64,000 nt of DNA from Alistipes megaguti (lineage in GTDB: Bacteria; Bacteroidota; Bacteroidia; Bacteroidales; Rikenellaceae): assembly GCF_900604385.1 (NCBI RefSeq), contig NZ_LR027382.1, positions 2,147,001-2,211,000 of the forward strand. Direction: 5' to 3'. Positions 37,519-45,631 of this stretch are shown here, piece by piece. The translations under genes were made by a program, and so were the position numbers. Within the stretch, counting starts at the first letter, position 1, and each line of letters starts with the position of its first letter. The notes below the pieces were generated by a model, which was not told the DNA's origin, searched no databases, and was given only the letters and a program-made list of their open reading frames with translations.

Positions 37519-37706
37519 GGGTTGTTTATCTTGTTTTTCGATTTTGATTTTTTCGTCTCTATTGTTTTGCAGCCCGGCGCGTTCCCGGAGCCTCATTGCT
37601 TGTTTGTTGTGCGGCCCGGCCCCTTTTTTGTTGTGCGGCCCGGCTCCTTTTATACGGCTTCGGCACTTGCTATGCCCCTTCTCGCTTGCTTCTCTTCCTT
37701 GCTTCT

Positions 37707-37752
37707 CTTCTCCTCTTCTCCTCTTCTCCTCTTCTCCTCTTCTCCTCTTCTC
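37707..37752. repeat. tandem octamer repeat between rimP and nusA
   Basis: CTTCTCCT is repeated five times exactly (37707-37746) with a partial sixth unit. In the mRNA it reads AGGAGAAG, so each unit contains a Shine-Dalgarno-like AGGAG. The tract belongs to a longer polypyrimidine stretch (37678-37755), with a C9 run at 37767-37775 next to the rimP stop. The nusA start is about 190 nt downstream. Confidence 0.85.
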
Positions 37753-37776
37753 TCGCTCGGCCCTTACCCCCCCCCG

Positions 37777-38244
37777 CTATTTGAAGTCAAGCCACTCCTT
37801 CGTGTACTTGATTTCGGAGAAGGGGTAGGTGCGGCTTACCTTGACGAGCTGCTTGCGTTTCTTGCCCTCGACGGCCTGCTTCTCCTCGTAGGAGAGGGTG
37901 ATGCCCTCGTCTGTGACCTCGTCCAGCCGGGCCAGCAGCTTGATGCCGCTTGTCAGCAGCACCTCCACCGAACTGCCCACCAGCTTGCGATACTGGCGCA
38001 GCGAGCGCAGTTCGGAGCCGATACCGGCCGACATGACCGTCAGCGAGAAGTCTTCGGCGTCGCGGTCGAGCTCGGCCTCGATGGCGCGGCTCAGTTCGGC
38101 ACAGGCGTCGATTCCGACCGACGTGTCGCTGTCGATGGTCAGTTCGACCTCGTTGGCGGGATTGCAGGTACAGTCGACGACAAAGAGGTCCGTACCTTCG
38201 AGTTTGCGTTCGGCTATGGCCGTGATTTTCTGAATATCCATCAT
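37777..38244 (-). CDS. rimP: ribosome maturation factor RimP
   Basis: Needed for 30S subunit maturation. The start is MMDIQKI at 38244 or the Met 3 nt later; length is 155 residues. Family features are FVVDCTCNPANEVELTIDSD near the N-terminus and, in the C-terminal SH3-like domain, LTVMSAGIGSELRSLRQYRK and VEVLLTSGIKLLARLDEV. It opens the rimP-nusA-infB operon behind a good promoter and a leader hairpin. Confidence 0.92.
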   Translation of the reverse strand: MMDIQKITAIAERKLEGTDLFVVDCTCNPANEVELTIDSDTSVGIDACAELSRAIEAELDRDAEDFSLTVMSAGIGSELRSLRQYRKLVGSSVEVLLTSGIKLLARLDEVTDEGITLSYEEKQAVEGKKRKQLVKVSRTYPFSEIKYTKEWLDFK

Positions 38245-38268
38245 GTTTCGGGTAAGTTCAACCACGAA

Positions 38269-38293
38269 ATAAGGGGACATATAGTCCCCTTAT
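38269..38293 (-). promoter_or_regulatory. 10-bp leader hairpin of the rimP operon
   Basis: ATAAGGGGAC at 38269-38278 and GTCCCCTTAT at 38284-38293 are exact inverted copies with a 5-nt loop. It lies in the 5' leader, about 25 nt before the rimP start, with no U-tract on the transcribed side. It could control rimP-nusA-infB translation or protect the mRNA end. Confidence 0.6.
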
Positions 38294-38320
38294 CGCTGCG
38301 TTCTCGGTCTTTCGACACGG

Positions 38321-38351
38321 CAAATATAGTAATATATTTCCGATATACCAA
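38321..38351 (-). promoter_or_regulatory. promoter of the rimP-nusA-infB operon
   Basis: Read on the minus strand TTG (38349-38351), 20 nt, then TATATTTG (38321-38328): both elements and the spacing match the Bacteroidetes consensus. The predicted leader is about 70 nt and includes the hairpin at 38269-38293. Confidence 0.7.
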
Positions 38352-38377
38352 TATTTGTTGGCGAAAAGCGTGAAAAA

Positions 38378-39169
38378 TCAGTTGTCAATCTTCGAAGCGT
38401 AGGGTTTGATGATGCCTCGCTTCGATTCGCGGATGAATTGCAGCAGATAGTCGCGTTCGGGGCTTTGCGGAATCTGCCGCTCGACCTCCTCGCAACCGGC
38501 CATGTAGTTCAGCCCGCTCTGGAAGAGGATGCGGCAGGCGTCGTGGATCTCGCCGATGCGCTCGGGCGTGAATCCGCGGCGCGAGAGTCCCACCTTGTTG
38601 ATGCCGGCGAAACGCAGCGTGTCGTTGCGTACGATGATGTAGGGGGGCAGGTCCTGACTCAACAGCGTGCCGCCCTGGACCATCGAGTGGTCGCCGATGT
38701 GCACCCACTGGTGGATGGCGACATGGCCGCCGATGACCACCCAGTCGCCGATATGGACCTCGCCGGCCAGCGAGACGCGGTTGGCGATGACGCAGTGGTC
38801 ACCCACCACGCAGTCGTGGGCCACGTGGACGTAGGCCATCAGCAGGTTGTGCGAACCCACGCGCGTGGTTCCCGTCGAGGCGGTTCCGCGGCTGATGGTG
38901 ACACACTCGCGGATGTCGTTGTAGTCGCCGATTTCGGCCGTCGTGGCCTCGCCCTTGAACTTGAGGTCCTGGGGCAGGCATGAGATCGAGGCGGCGGTGT
39001 GGATTCGGCAGCCCTTGCCGATGCGGGCTCCGTCGTGGATCACGGCGCCGGGACCGATCCAGCAGTCGTCGCCGATGACGACGTCGCCGGCGATGTAGGC
39101 GAAGGGTTCCACCGTAACGTTGTTCCCGATTTTGGCATCGGGGTGAATGTAGGCCAGATTGCTTATCAT
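38378..39169 (-). CDS. lpxA: acyl-ACP--UDP-N-acetylglucosamine O-acyltransferase
   Basis: First step of lipid A synthesis. The 263-residue protein is a left-handed beta helix built from hexapeptide repeats (IGNNVTVEPFAYIAGDVVIG and so on). The catalytic His lies in the VHVAHDCVVGD block. The C-terminal helical bundle includes VGLSRRGFTPERIGEI. It starts 10 nt after the stop of lpxC/fabZ, so three lipid A and fatty acid functions share one transcript. Confidence 0.96.
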   Translation of the reverse strand: MISNLAYIHPDAKIGNNVTVEPFAYIAGDVVIGDDCWIGPGAVIHDGARIGKGCRIHTAASISCLPQDLKFKGEATTAEIGDYNDIRECVTISRGTASTGTTRVGSHNLLMAYVHVAHDCVVGDHCVIANRVSLAGEVHIGDWVVIGGHVAIHQWVHIGDHSMVQGGTLLSQDLPPYIIVRNDTLRFAGINKVGLSRRGFTPERIGEIHDACRILFQSGLNYMAGCEEVERQIPQSPERDYLLQFIRESKRGIIKPYASKIDN

Positions 39170-39179
39170 AACATTGCGA

Positions 39180-40571
39180 TTACTTCTTGTTCTTGACGAC
39201 CTGGGCCATCATCACGGCTTCGCAGGCAAGTTTCTCGCCGACGAAGGCCTTGCCCTCGACGACGGCCACGCCGCGGCGGATGGGTTCCAGCAGGTGGATT
39301 TCGAATTGGAGCGTATCGCCCGGCACGACCTTGTGCTTGAACTTCACGCTGTCGATCTTCATGAAGTAGGTCGAATAGTTCTCCGGGTCGGGCACCGAGT
39401 TGAGGACCAGAATGCCGCTGCACTGGGCCATGGCCTCGACGATCAGCACGCCCGGCATGACGGGTTCGTTGGGGAAGTGTCCGACGAAGAAGGGTTCGTT
39501 CATCGTGACGTTCTTGATGCCGGCCACGTCGGTCTTGTCGCAGTAGAAGATGCGGTCGACGAGCAGGAACGGCGGACGGTGGGGCAGCATGCGGCGGATG
39601 TCGTTGATGTCGTAGAGCGCCGGTTTGCGGCAGTCGTAGGTGAAGCGGGGCTTTTCGCCGGCCTTGCGGATGGCGTGTTTGAGCTGCTTCATGAACTCCG
39701 TGTTGGCGAAGTGTCCGGGGCGGGTGGCCCATACGCGGCCCTTGATGCGCACGCCCAGCAGCGCGAAGTCGCCCAGCAGGTCGAGCAGCTTGTGGCGGGC
39801 CAGTTCGTTGCTGCAGCGCAGTTCGAGGTTGCTCAGATAGCCCGACTTGATCTCGATGTCGGGTTTGTTGAAGATCTTCTTGAGGTGTTCGAGCTGTTCG
39901 TCGGGGACGGGATTCTCGACCACGACGATGGCGTTGTCCAGATCGCCGCCCTTGATGAGGTTCATCTTCATCAGGGGTTCGATCTCGTGCAGGAAGACGA
40001 ACGTGCGGCAGGGTGCGATCTTCTCGGCGTAGTCGTCGCCGGGAACGAACGTGGCGTACTGGTTTCCGATGACCTTCGAGTTGTAGTCGACGTGCACCGA
40101 GACGGCGAACTCATCGTCGGGATAGAGGATGATGGCCACGCCCTTTTCGGGGATGGTGTAGACCATCTTTTCGGTGACGTGGTAGAACGAACGTTCGGCC
40201 TGCTGGTCGACCAGGCCGGTTTCGGTGATGGCCTTGGCGTAGGCTGCGGCCGAGCCGTCGAGGATAGGGGTCTCTTCGGCGTCGATGTCGATGATGGCGT
40301 TGTCGACGCCCAGCGTCCAGAGGGCCGACATGACGTGTTCGATGGTATGGACGCGGTGCCCGCCGAATTCGATGGTCGTGCCGCGCGAGGTGTCGACCAC
40401 ATGGTCGCACAATGCCGGGATTATGGGTTGGCCCTCGATGTCGATCCGTCGGAAGACGATGCCGGTGTTGGCCTCGGCGGGGTTGATGGTCATATTCACG
40501 CGGACACCCGTATGAAGACCCTTCCCCGAGAACGAAATCGGAGCTTTCAGGGTTTGTTGTTTAGTTGACAT
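39180..40571 (-). CDS. lpxC/fabZ: bifunctional UDP-3-O-acyl-GlcNAc deacetylase / beta-hydroxyacyl-ACP dehydratase (LpxC-FabZ)
   Basis: A 463-residue fusion typical of Bacteroidetes. The LpxC half (about 1-300) has GKGLHTG, the zinc His H79 in HTIEHVMSAL and the second zinc/catalytic site in LARHKLLDLLGD; it deacetylates UDP-3-O-acyl-GlcNAc. The FabZ half (about 315-463) has MLPHRPPFLLVDRI and the later FFVGHFPNEPVMPGVLIVEAM block with its catalytic His and Glu; it dehydrates hydroxyacyl-ACP. The ATG at 40571 is preceded by a promoter -7 element at 40599-40606. The frame continues far upstream but is shadow sequence. Confidence 0.96.
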   Translation of the reverse strand: MSTKQQTLKAPISFSGKGLHTGVRVNMTINPAEANTGIVFRRIDIEGQPIIPALCDHVVDTSRGTTIEFGGHRVHTIEHVMSALWTLGVDNAIIDIDAEETPILDGSAAAYAKAITETGLVDQQAERSFYHVTEKMVYTIPEKGVAIILYPDDEFAVSVHVDYNSKVIGNQYATFVPGDDYAEKIAPCRTFVFLHEIEPLMKMNLIKGGDLDNAIVVVENPVPDEQLEHLKKIFNKPDIEIKSGYLSNLELRCSNELARHKLLDLLGDFALLGVRIKGRVWATRPGHFANTEFMKQLKHAIRKAGEKPRFTYDCRKPALYDINDIRRMLPHRPPFLLVDRIFYCDKTDVAGIKNVTMNEPFFVGHFPNEPVMPGVLIVEAMAQCSGILVLNSVPDPENYSTYFMKIDSVKFKHKVVPGDTLQFEIHLLEPIRRGVAVVEGKAFVGEKLACEAVMMAQVVKNKK

Positions 40572-40598
40572 AAGCGGAGTAGCGTATATATTTGCGCC

Positions 40599-40606
40599 CA
40601 AAGGTA
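40599..40606 (-). promoter_or_regulatory. -7 promoter motif of lpxC/fabZ-lpxA
   Basis: TACCTTTG on the minus strand, 27 bp upstream of the start. Confidence 0.5.
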
Positions 40607-40628
40607 TAAAATTTTTGGAAAAAAGCCT

Positions 40629-40636
40629 TATCTTTG
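40629..40636 (+). promoter_or_regulatory. -7 promoter motif of the TonB-like gene
   Basis: TATCTTTG is 22 bp upstream of the ATG at 40659. It is divergent from the lpxC promoter, with the two motifs 22 bp apart. Confidence 0.5.
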
Positions 40637-40658
40637 TCCGAAATTCCGTGCGGCAACC

Positions 40659-41462
40659 ATGAGTGAAAATCCACAGGTGATACCCCCGAAGGCGCCGCGG
40701 CGTCCGCGTCTGAAGCTTCCGTTCGACAACCGTCGCGAGGATGCCGGAACGTGGGCCTACGATCATCGGGTGGGATTGTGTGTGACGCTGATTGCCTATC
40801 TGGTGCTGATGATCGTCTTCGTGTCGTCGAAAATCGTCGTCGGACGCCGGGCCAGCCAGCAGGGCATGTATATCGACCTGCAGACGCTGGCTGAACTGGA
40901 GCAGGAGCGCGACCGTCTGGAGCGTGAGGTGCGTGAGCGGCAGGAGCAGGATCCCGTCGACTGGCGCAGCATCCGCAACCGCACGTCGAATGAGAATGCC
41001 CTCAACGAGGAGCTGCGCGACGACCGCGGGACGAATGCCGCCGAGTTGAACGAGGCGGCGGCCGGGGCCGAAGCCCGCATGCGGGCCAACCGCGAAGCCT
41101 ATGAGGAGGGGTTGGCCGAGGAGCGGGCCATCCGCCAGCGCCGCGGACAGGGTGGTGAGTCGGAGCATCGCGACGTGCGCGTCAAGGGGCGGGTGACGGT
41201 TTCGTTTTCGCTGACCAACCCTGTGCGGACGTCGCGCTGGCTGGAGATTCCGGCCTACCGCTGCGAGGAGGGCGGTGAGGTGATTGTCGAGATTACGGTG
41301 AACCGGGCCGGCGAGGTCACGGCGGCCCGCATTCGCGAGGGGGGTGACGAGTGCATGCGTCAGGCGGCGATTGAGGCGGCCCGCGTGTCGCTCTTCAACA
41401 TCGACTCCTCGGCACCGGCCCGCCAGAGCGGGACGATCACCTACATCTTCATCCCGCAGTAA
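40659..41462 (+). CDS. TonB-like inner-membrane protein with coiled-coil linker
   Basis: A 267-residue protein with a Pro/Arg-rich cytoplasmic start, one transmembrane helix (about 39-58, VGLCVTLIAYLVLMIVFV), a long charged coiled coil (LAELEQERDRLEREVRERQE and on to about 165) and a C-terminal domain like TonB (EEGGEVIVEITVNRAGEVTAARI, ending GTITYIFIPQ). The coiled coil replaces the Pro-rich linker of classical TonB. It may energise TonB-dependent receptors or span the periplasm for another machine. No ExbB/ExbD genes are adjacent. Confidence 0.75.
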   Translation: MSENPQVIPPKAPRRPRLKLPFDNRREDAGTWAYDHRVGLCVTLIAYLVLMIVFVSSKIVVGRRASQQGMYIDLQTLAELEQERDRLEREVRERQEQDPVDWRSIRNRTSNENALNEELRDDRGTNAAELNEAAAGAEARMRANREAYEEGLAEERAIRQRRGQGGESEHRDVRVKGRVTVSFSLTNPVRTSRWLEIPAYRCEEGGEVIVEITVNRAGEVTAARIREGGDECMRQAAIEAARVSLFNIDSSAPARQSGTITYIFIPQ

Positions 41463-41599
41463 GCGGCCGACTGCGACAGGGGGCCGGGCCGGCAGGCGGA
41501 GTGGTCCCCGGCCGGCCGCAGCGGTTCCGACATGCAGCCCCGCGATGCTGCCCGGAATTGGTCTTGAATTTGTGACAATTGTATGATAACCACATCTCT

Positions 41600-43102
41600 A
41601 TGATAATAACAGGTGAAAATTTCGTATTGATCGGTGCCCTGCTGCTTTTCGTGGCGGTGATGGCCGGCAAGGTGGCCTATCGTTTCGGAGCCCCGGCTCT
41701 GCTGCTCTTTCTGGGGGTCGGCATGCTGTTCGGACTGAACTTCATCTCGTTCCGCTCGGTCGAGATGACGCAGTTCATCGGTATGATCTCGCTCTGTATC
41801 ATCCTCTTCACCGGCGGTATGGACACCTCCTTCGAGGAGATACGTCCCGTTCTCGGACCGGGTATTGTGCTGGCGACGGTCGGCGTGGTGTTGACGGCTG
41901 CGGTGCTGGCCGGATTTGTCTGGCTCGTGGCGCCGTGGATGGGATTCGAGATGTCGTTCCCGATGGCGCTGTTGTTGGCCTCCACGATATCGTCGACCGA
42001 CTCGGCCTCGGTCTTCTCCATCCTGCGAAGCAAGAAGCAGGGCCTCAAACAGCACCTGCGCCCGCTGTTGGAGCTCGAAAGCGGCTCGAACGACCCGATG
42101 GCCTACATGCTGACGGTGCTGCTGATCAGCGTGCTGAGCAACTCCTCGGAGGGCAACGTCGGCTTCGGTATGGGGCTTGTCTATCTGGTTGTGCAGCTGG
42201 TTGTGGGCGCCCTGTCGGGCTATCTGATCGGACGGCTGGCGGTCTGGACCCTCAACAAGATCAACTTGGTCAACCATTCGCTCTATTCGGTGCTGCTGCT
42301 GGCCTTTATCTTCTTCGCCTTTGCCTTTACCGACCTGATCAAGGGCAACGGCTATCTGGCCGTCTACCTGGCGGGTCTGGTCGTCGGCAACCACAAGATC
42401 GCCCAGAAACGGCAGCTTACGGTCTTCTTTGACGGTTTCACGTGGCTCATGCAGATCGTCATGTTCCTCACCCTCGGCCTCTTCGTCAACAGCGACGAAC
42501 TGCTGCGTCCCGAGGTGCTGATGCTGGGCGGCGCCGTCGGTCTGTTCATGATCGTGGTGGCGCGTCCGGTGTCGGTTTTCGCCTGCCTGCTGCCCTTCCG
42601 CAACTTCTCGACCCGGGCCCGGTGGTACATCTCGTGGGTCGGGCTGCGCGGTGCGGTGCCGATTCTCTTCGCCACCTATCCGATGATGGCCGGCATCGAG
42701 CATGCCGAGTTGCTCTTCAACGTCGTCTTCCTCTCGACGATCCTTTCGCTCGTTATCCAGGGCACGACCGTCAGCGGCATGGCCAACCTGCTGGGGCTGG
42801 CCTTCGATGAGCGTGAATCGGCCTTCAACGTCGAGATGCACCACGACGACATGAAGTCGGCGCTGACCGAAGTGGAGGTCAACGCCGGCATGCTCGAAGC
42901 GGGCCATACGCTCAAGGATATCTCGCTGCCCGAGAATACGCTGGTGATGATGGTCTGCCGCAACGGCGAATATTTCGTCCCGCGCGGGAATACCGAACTG
43001 ATGGTGGGCGACAAGCTGCTGGTGATCTCCGACCGTAGCGAGGAGGAGTTGGCCGACACCTACAAGAATCTGGGTATCGACAACGTGATGAAAGTCGGTT
43101 GA
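41600..43102 (+). CDS. nhaP2: potassium/proton antiporter of the CvrA/NhaP2 type
   Basis: An inner-membrane CPA1 antiporter. The ATG at 41600 (MIITGENFVLIG) gives 500 residues; an upstream TTG is less likely. About 12 transmembrane helices fill residues 1-395, with the transport-site motif in ESGSNDPMAYM and the STDSASVFSILRS segment. A C-terminal RCK_C (TrkA-C) domain follows (about 400-495: LKDISLPENTLVMMVCRNG), which normally binds a regulatory ligand. It is monocistronic and ends in a strong bidirectional terminator. Confidence 0.9.
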   Translation: MIITGENFVLIGALLLFVAVMAGKVAYRFGAPALLLFLGVGMLFGLNFISFRSVEMTQFIGMISLCIILFTGGMDTSFEEIRPVLGPGIVLATVGVVLTAAVLAGFVWLVAPWMGFEMSFPMALLLASTISSTDSASVFSILRSKKQGLKQHLRPLLELESGSNDPMAYMLTVLLISVLSNSSEGNVGFGMGLVYLVVQLVVGALSGYLIGRLAVWTLNKINLVNHSLYSVLLLAFIFFAFAFTDLIKGNGYLAVYLAGLVVGNHKIAQKRQLTVFFDGFTWLMQIVMFLTLGLFVNSDELLRPEVLMLGGAVGLFMIVVARPVSVFACLLPFRNFSTRARWYISWVGLRGAVPILFATYPMMAGIEHAELLFNVVFLSTILSLVIQGTTVSGMANLLGLAFDERESAFNVEMHHDDMKSALTEVEVNAGMLEAGHTLKDISLPENTLVMMVCRNGEYFVPRGNTELMVGDKLLVISDRSEEELADTYKNLGIDNVMKVG

Positions 43103-43197
43103 CGCCCTTCCGGGGCCGGGCTCCCGAGGGCTTCGGGATGTTCGAGGCTCTCCGGGTTCCCCATACGCCCCCACGGCTTCCGCTCCGTTCGGCACAT

Positions 43198-43240
43198 GAA
43201 AAGGCCGGATCTCCCGTCAATCGGGAGATCCGGCCTTTTC
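43198..43240. terminator. bidirectional terminator between the antiporter and thioesterase genes
   Basis: A 19-bp perfect stem from 43198 to 43216 and 43222 to 43240 with a 5-nt loop and AAAA/TTTT at the ends; one of the strongest hairpins in the window. It serves two convergent genes. Confidence 0.93.
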
Positions 43241-43366
43241 CGTCGTGTTTGCTGTCGTCGTCGGAAGTCGGTTTGTGCCGGCAGGAGGTGTCCTGTGCTG
43301 TTTCGGAGCGTATTTCGCCCGGTTTCGGGACCTCTGGCTGACCGGCCCGGGGACTTGCCGTAACGC

Positions 43367-43879
43367 CTATTTCCCGGCCTCGGAGTGGGCGTTCAGCGGG
43401 TCGAAATCGCCCTCCTCGACCCCGCAGTCGCAGAAGTGGAACTCCTCGCGGGCCTTCTCCTTCGAGAAGAGGAAGTAGACGCACGTGGCCTCGGTGCAGA
43501 GACGCCCCTCGCTGTCGGTGATGCGCACGGCGATGCGCACCAGATTGCGGCGCTGCTCCTCGACGCGGGCCCGCAGCACAATGTGGTCATCCGAGGTGTG
43601 GATCGGGCGGTGGTAGCGCACCTCCATGCGGGTGGTTACGCCGCTGGTCTGGAACTTGCGGAAGACCACCCAGCTGCTGATCTCGTCGGCCAGCGTGGCC
43701 TGGATTCCGCCGTGCAGCGTGTCGACCCACCCCTGGAATTCGGGGCGCGGGTGCCAGAGGCTGACGATCTCCTCGCCGTCTTCGTAGAACTCCATGCGAA
43801 GCCCCTCGGGGCTGTGAGGGTCGCAACCGTAGCAGCGGTACCCCTCCATGCCGCGCCAGGGATTGATGATGCGTTTCAT
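43367..43879 (-). CDS. PaaI-type hotdog thioesterase
   Basis: A 170-residue protein with a 4HBT hotdog fold. The active-site block is WVDTLHGGIQATLADEISSW, where the HGG and the acidic residue are standard for PaaI/YdiI-type acyl-CoA thioesterases. The N-terminus has a CYGCDPHSPEGLRM block seen in a subgroup, and the C-terminus has a Cys pair (HFCDCG). The acyl-CoA substrate is unknown. A -7 motif lies 26 bp upstream. Confidence 0.85.
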   Translation of the reverse strand: MKRIINPWRGMEGYRCYGCDPHSPEGLRMEFYEDGEEIVSLWHPRPEFQGWVDTLHGGIQATLADEISSWVVFRKFQTSGVTTRMEVRYHRPIHTSDDHIVLRARVEEQRRNLVRIAVRITDSEGRLCTEATCVYFLFSKEKAREEFHFCDCGVEEGDFDPLNAHSEAGK

Positions 43880-43904
43880 GTCTCAGCAGATTTTTCTCTT
43901 CCGA

Positions 43905-43912
43905 CAAAGATA
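43905..43912 (-). promoter_or_regulatory. -7 promoter motif of the thioesterase gene
   Basis: TATCTTTG on the minus strand, 26 bp upstream of the ATG at 43879. Confidence 0.5.
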
Positions 43913-44076
43913 GCGATAAATTCGGTTTGCGGGACATTGCGGCGGTCTGTTGTGTCCGGATCGGAGAAGATCGTTCCCTTTCGGAACACCTTTTCGGAAG
44001 ACCTTTCGGGGCACAAACAAAGGGACGGCGATCCGCTGATCACCGCCCTTCGTCGGATTTTGTCCTTGGCTTTCGG

Positions 44077-44802
44077 TTACTTCTGTTTCTTCGGATAGAA
44101 GAGCCTGTAAACGCCGGACGTAGTGGCCACGGGGCGTTTATCGTTGTACATGTAATACGCTGTGAGGAAGGTGAGGAACGAGGTCGACTGGTAGTCCAAC
44201 AGGTAGAGCTCCAGCGTGTCTTCACTGGGATCCTGCGCCTGAACCACGCGTACGCCGATGTAGGCATTCTTGTCGGCGCCGGTCGACGTGGCCGAGAAGT
44301 CGCGGTTGCAGTTGTCCAGATTGATCAGCAGAAGTTGGTATTCGATCGTTCGATCAGAGATGTCTCTGACAGAGCTCTCCTTGTCCGTAGGGACCATGTT
44401 GCTGGTCTCGCCGAAGAAGTTCTTCAGATCGGACTGCAGCGAGGTGGTCAGCACGTTCTTCTCCGTATCGAAGGTGAAGGTATCGGCCTCAGTGGCTGCC
44501 GGGAATCCCGTGAAGGCATCGTCGCTGAAGTACCAGTAACCTTTCATCGCCTCCTTGTCGGTCGGCTGCTGGTAGACATACCACGTACCTTCGATCTTGA
44601 AGTAGTCCGAACCGATGATCGTGATGGTGTACTCGCCCGGATCGCCCGCTACATACTGGACGGCCGACGGATCGACCTTCAGTACGATCTTGTCCTTGCC
44701 CTCCTCCTTCTTGAGGAACTTCAGCTGGGCGGGGGCCGTCAACATGCCCTTGCCGTAGACAAATTCGGGCTCACCGACAAATTCGAAGTGTTTGCCCAGC
44801 AC
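44077..44802 (-). CDS. 5'-truncated strand-rich protein, remnant of a nutrient-uptake locus
   Basis: An uninterrupted 241-codon frame (opened here at a GTG) that looks like the C-terminal part of a surface lipoprotein: alternating strand patterns and many aromatic residues (GTWYVYQQPTDKEAMKG, ending GVYRLFYPKKQK). No signal peptide or ATG start is present. In frame it continues upstream only about 10 codons (SGSTVDEEKS) before running into SusC-derived sequence. I read it as a gene cut by a deletion. No domain recognised. Confidence 0.5.
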   Translation of the reverse strand: MLGKHFEFVGEPEFVYGKGMLTAPAQLKFLKKEEGKDKIVLKVDPSAVQYVAGDPGEYTITIIGSDYFKIEGTWYVYQQPTDKEAMKGYWYFSDDAFTGFPAATEADTFTFDTEKNVLTTSLQSDLKNFFGETSNMVPTDKESSVRDISDRTIEYQLLLINLDNCNRDFSATSTGADKNAYIGVRVVQAQDPSEDTLELYLLDYQSTSFLTFLTAYYMYNDKRPVATTSGVYRLFYPKKQK

Positions 44803-44829
44803 GGCCGTCGATTTCTCCTCGTCGACCGT

Positions 44830-45170
44830 AGAGCCGCTCCTTGAGGAAGTCTACCTCCAGACCGGCCTTCATGTCACGCGTCCGCTCTCAGCGCAGGTGG
44901 GGTTCGGGGCATTGCGGATCGTGCCGATGCGGTACGAATCGGTGTCGGTGATGCGGAAGTCGTTGTCGTAGTCCGTGATGAAGACCGGATAGACCGTCTT
45001 GTTGACGCTGCCCGTGTAACCGGTTGCCAGACGCAGCGTCATCGAACTGACGACCTTCTTGAAGTTTCCCTTCATGAAGTTCTCCTCGTCGATGTTCCAC
45101 GAGAAGCCCGCCGACCAGTTGACGTTGAACTGCTCGTCGCTTCCGAAGTTGTTCGAACCGTCCGTGCGGG
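44830..45170 (-). pseudogene. fragment of a SusC/RagA TonB-dependent receptor
   Basis: Minus-strand translation gives typical SusC blocks: RTDGSNNFGSDEQFNVNWSA, then SFNIDE-like and SSMTLRLATGYTGSVN segments, then IRNAPNPT. There a missing C and a TGG-to-TGA change break the frame. After the break MKAGLEVDFLKERLYG resumes in another frame, matching what follows NAPNP in intact receptors. Only about 110 of the roughly 1000 residues remain, joined to lipoprotein sequence on one side and protease sequence on the other. Confidence 0.6.
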
Positions 45171-45545
45171 ACGTAGTTTGAGAAGCCGCAGACGCGGCCC
45201 TGTCGGTCGGAGGCGGCGGGGTATATCGGATGCAGATCGACGTTGCGGCCGTCGTTGCCCGACGACATGATCAGCAGCACGTCCCGCCGGTCGCCGTAGC
45301 AGAGCCGCATGAGCGGGTCGCGCACCCCGAAGGTCTTTTCGATCCGCCGATGACGGCAACTACGACCGGATAACCGGACGGGGTGCGGGGTGTCGGAAAA
45401 AAATTTTTTTTTTCCCCCCCCCTGGATTTTGTCTACCTGCGCGATACCGATTCCGCAGAGCGAGTCCGCATCGGTAAGGTACCAACCGTCGTTCAATCCG
45501 TTCGGTAGACCGGCAAAGACCGGGAACGACGGCACCACCAACAGC
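45171..45545 (-). pseudogene. fragment of an S8 (subtilisin-like) protease
   Basis: Two pieces are visible. GWYLTDADSLCGIGIAQV resembles the segment at the start of the catalytic domain of Bacteroidetes subtilases. DVLLIMSSGNDGRN followed by DLHPIYPAASD resembles the region with the oxyanion-hole Asn. They are separated by the homopolymer tract at 45397-45422 and unrelated codons; the Asp and His parts of the triad are missing. The end runs into SusC sequence at about 45170. Family assignment is by eye and is tentative. Confidence 0.4.
45397..45422. repeat. A7-T10-C9 homopolymer series
   Basis: Seven A, ten T and nine C follow one another without interruption, in the middle of the protease remnant. 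It marks a sequence break, either a deletion junction or an assembly error. Confidence 0.8.
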
Positions 45546-45631
45546 GGGGAAAGTGTTCAAAAGGTGCGATAATTTATCAAAATGACCTTTTGGAATGGGG
45601 CTGTCCGGTCTCTATCCGGTCCGGGGGAGGG

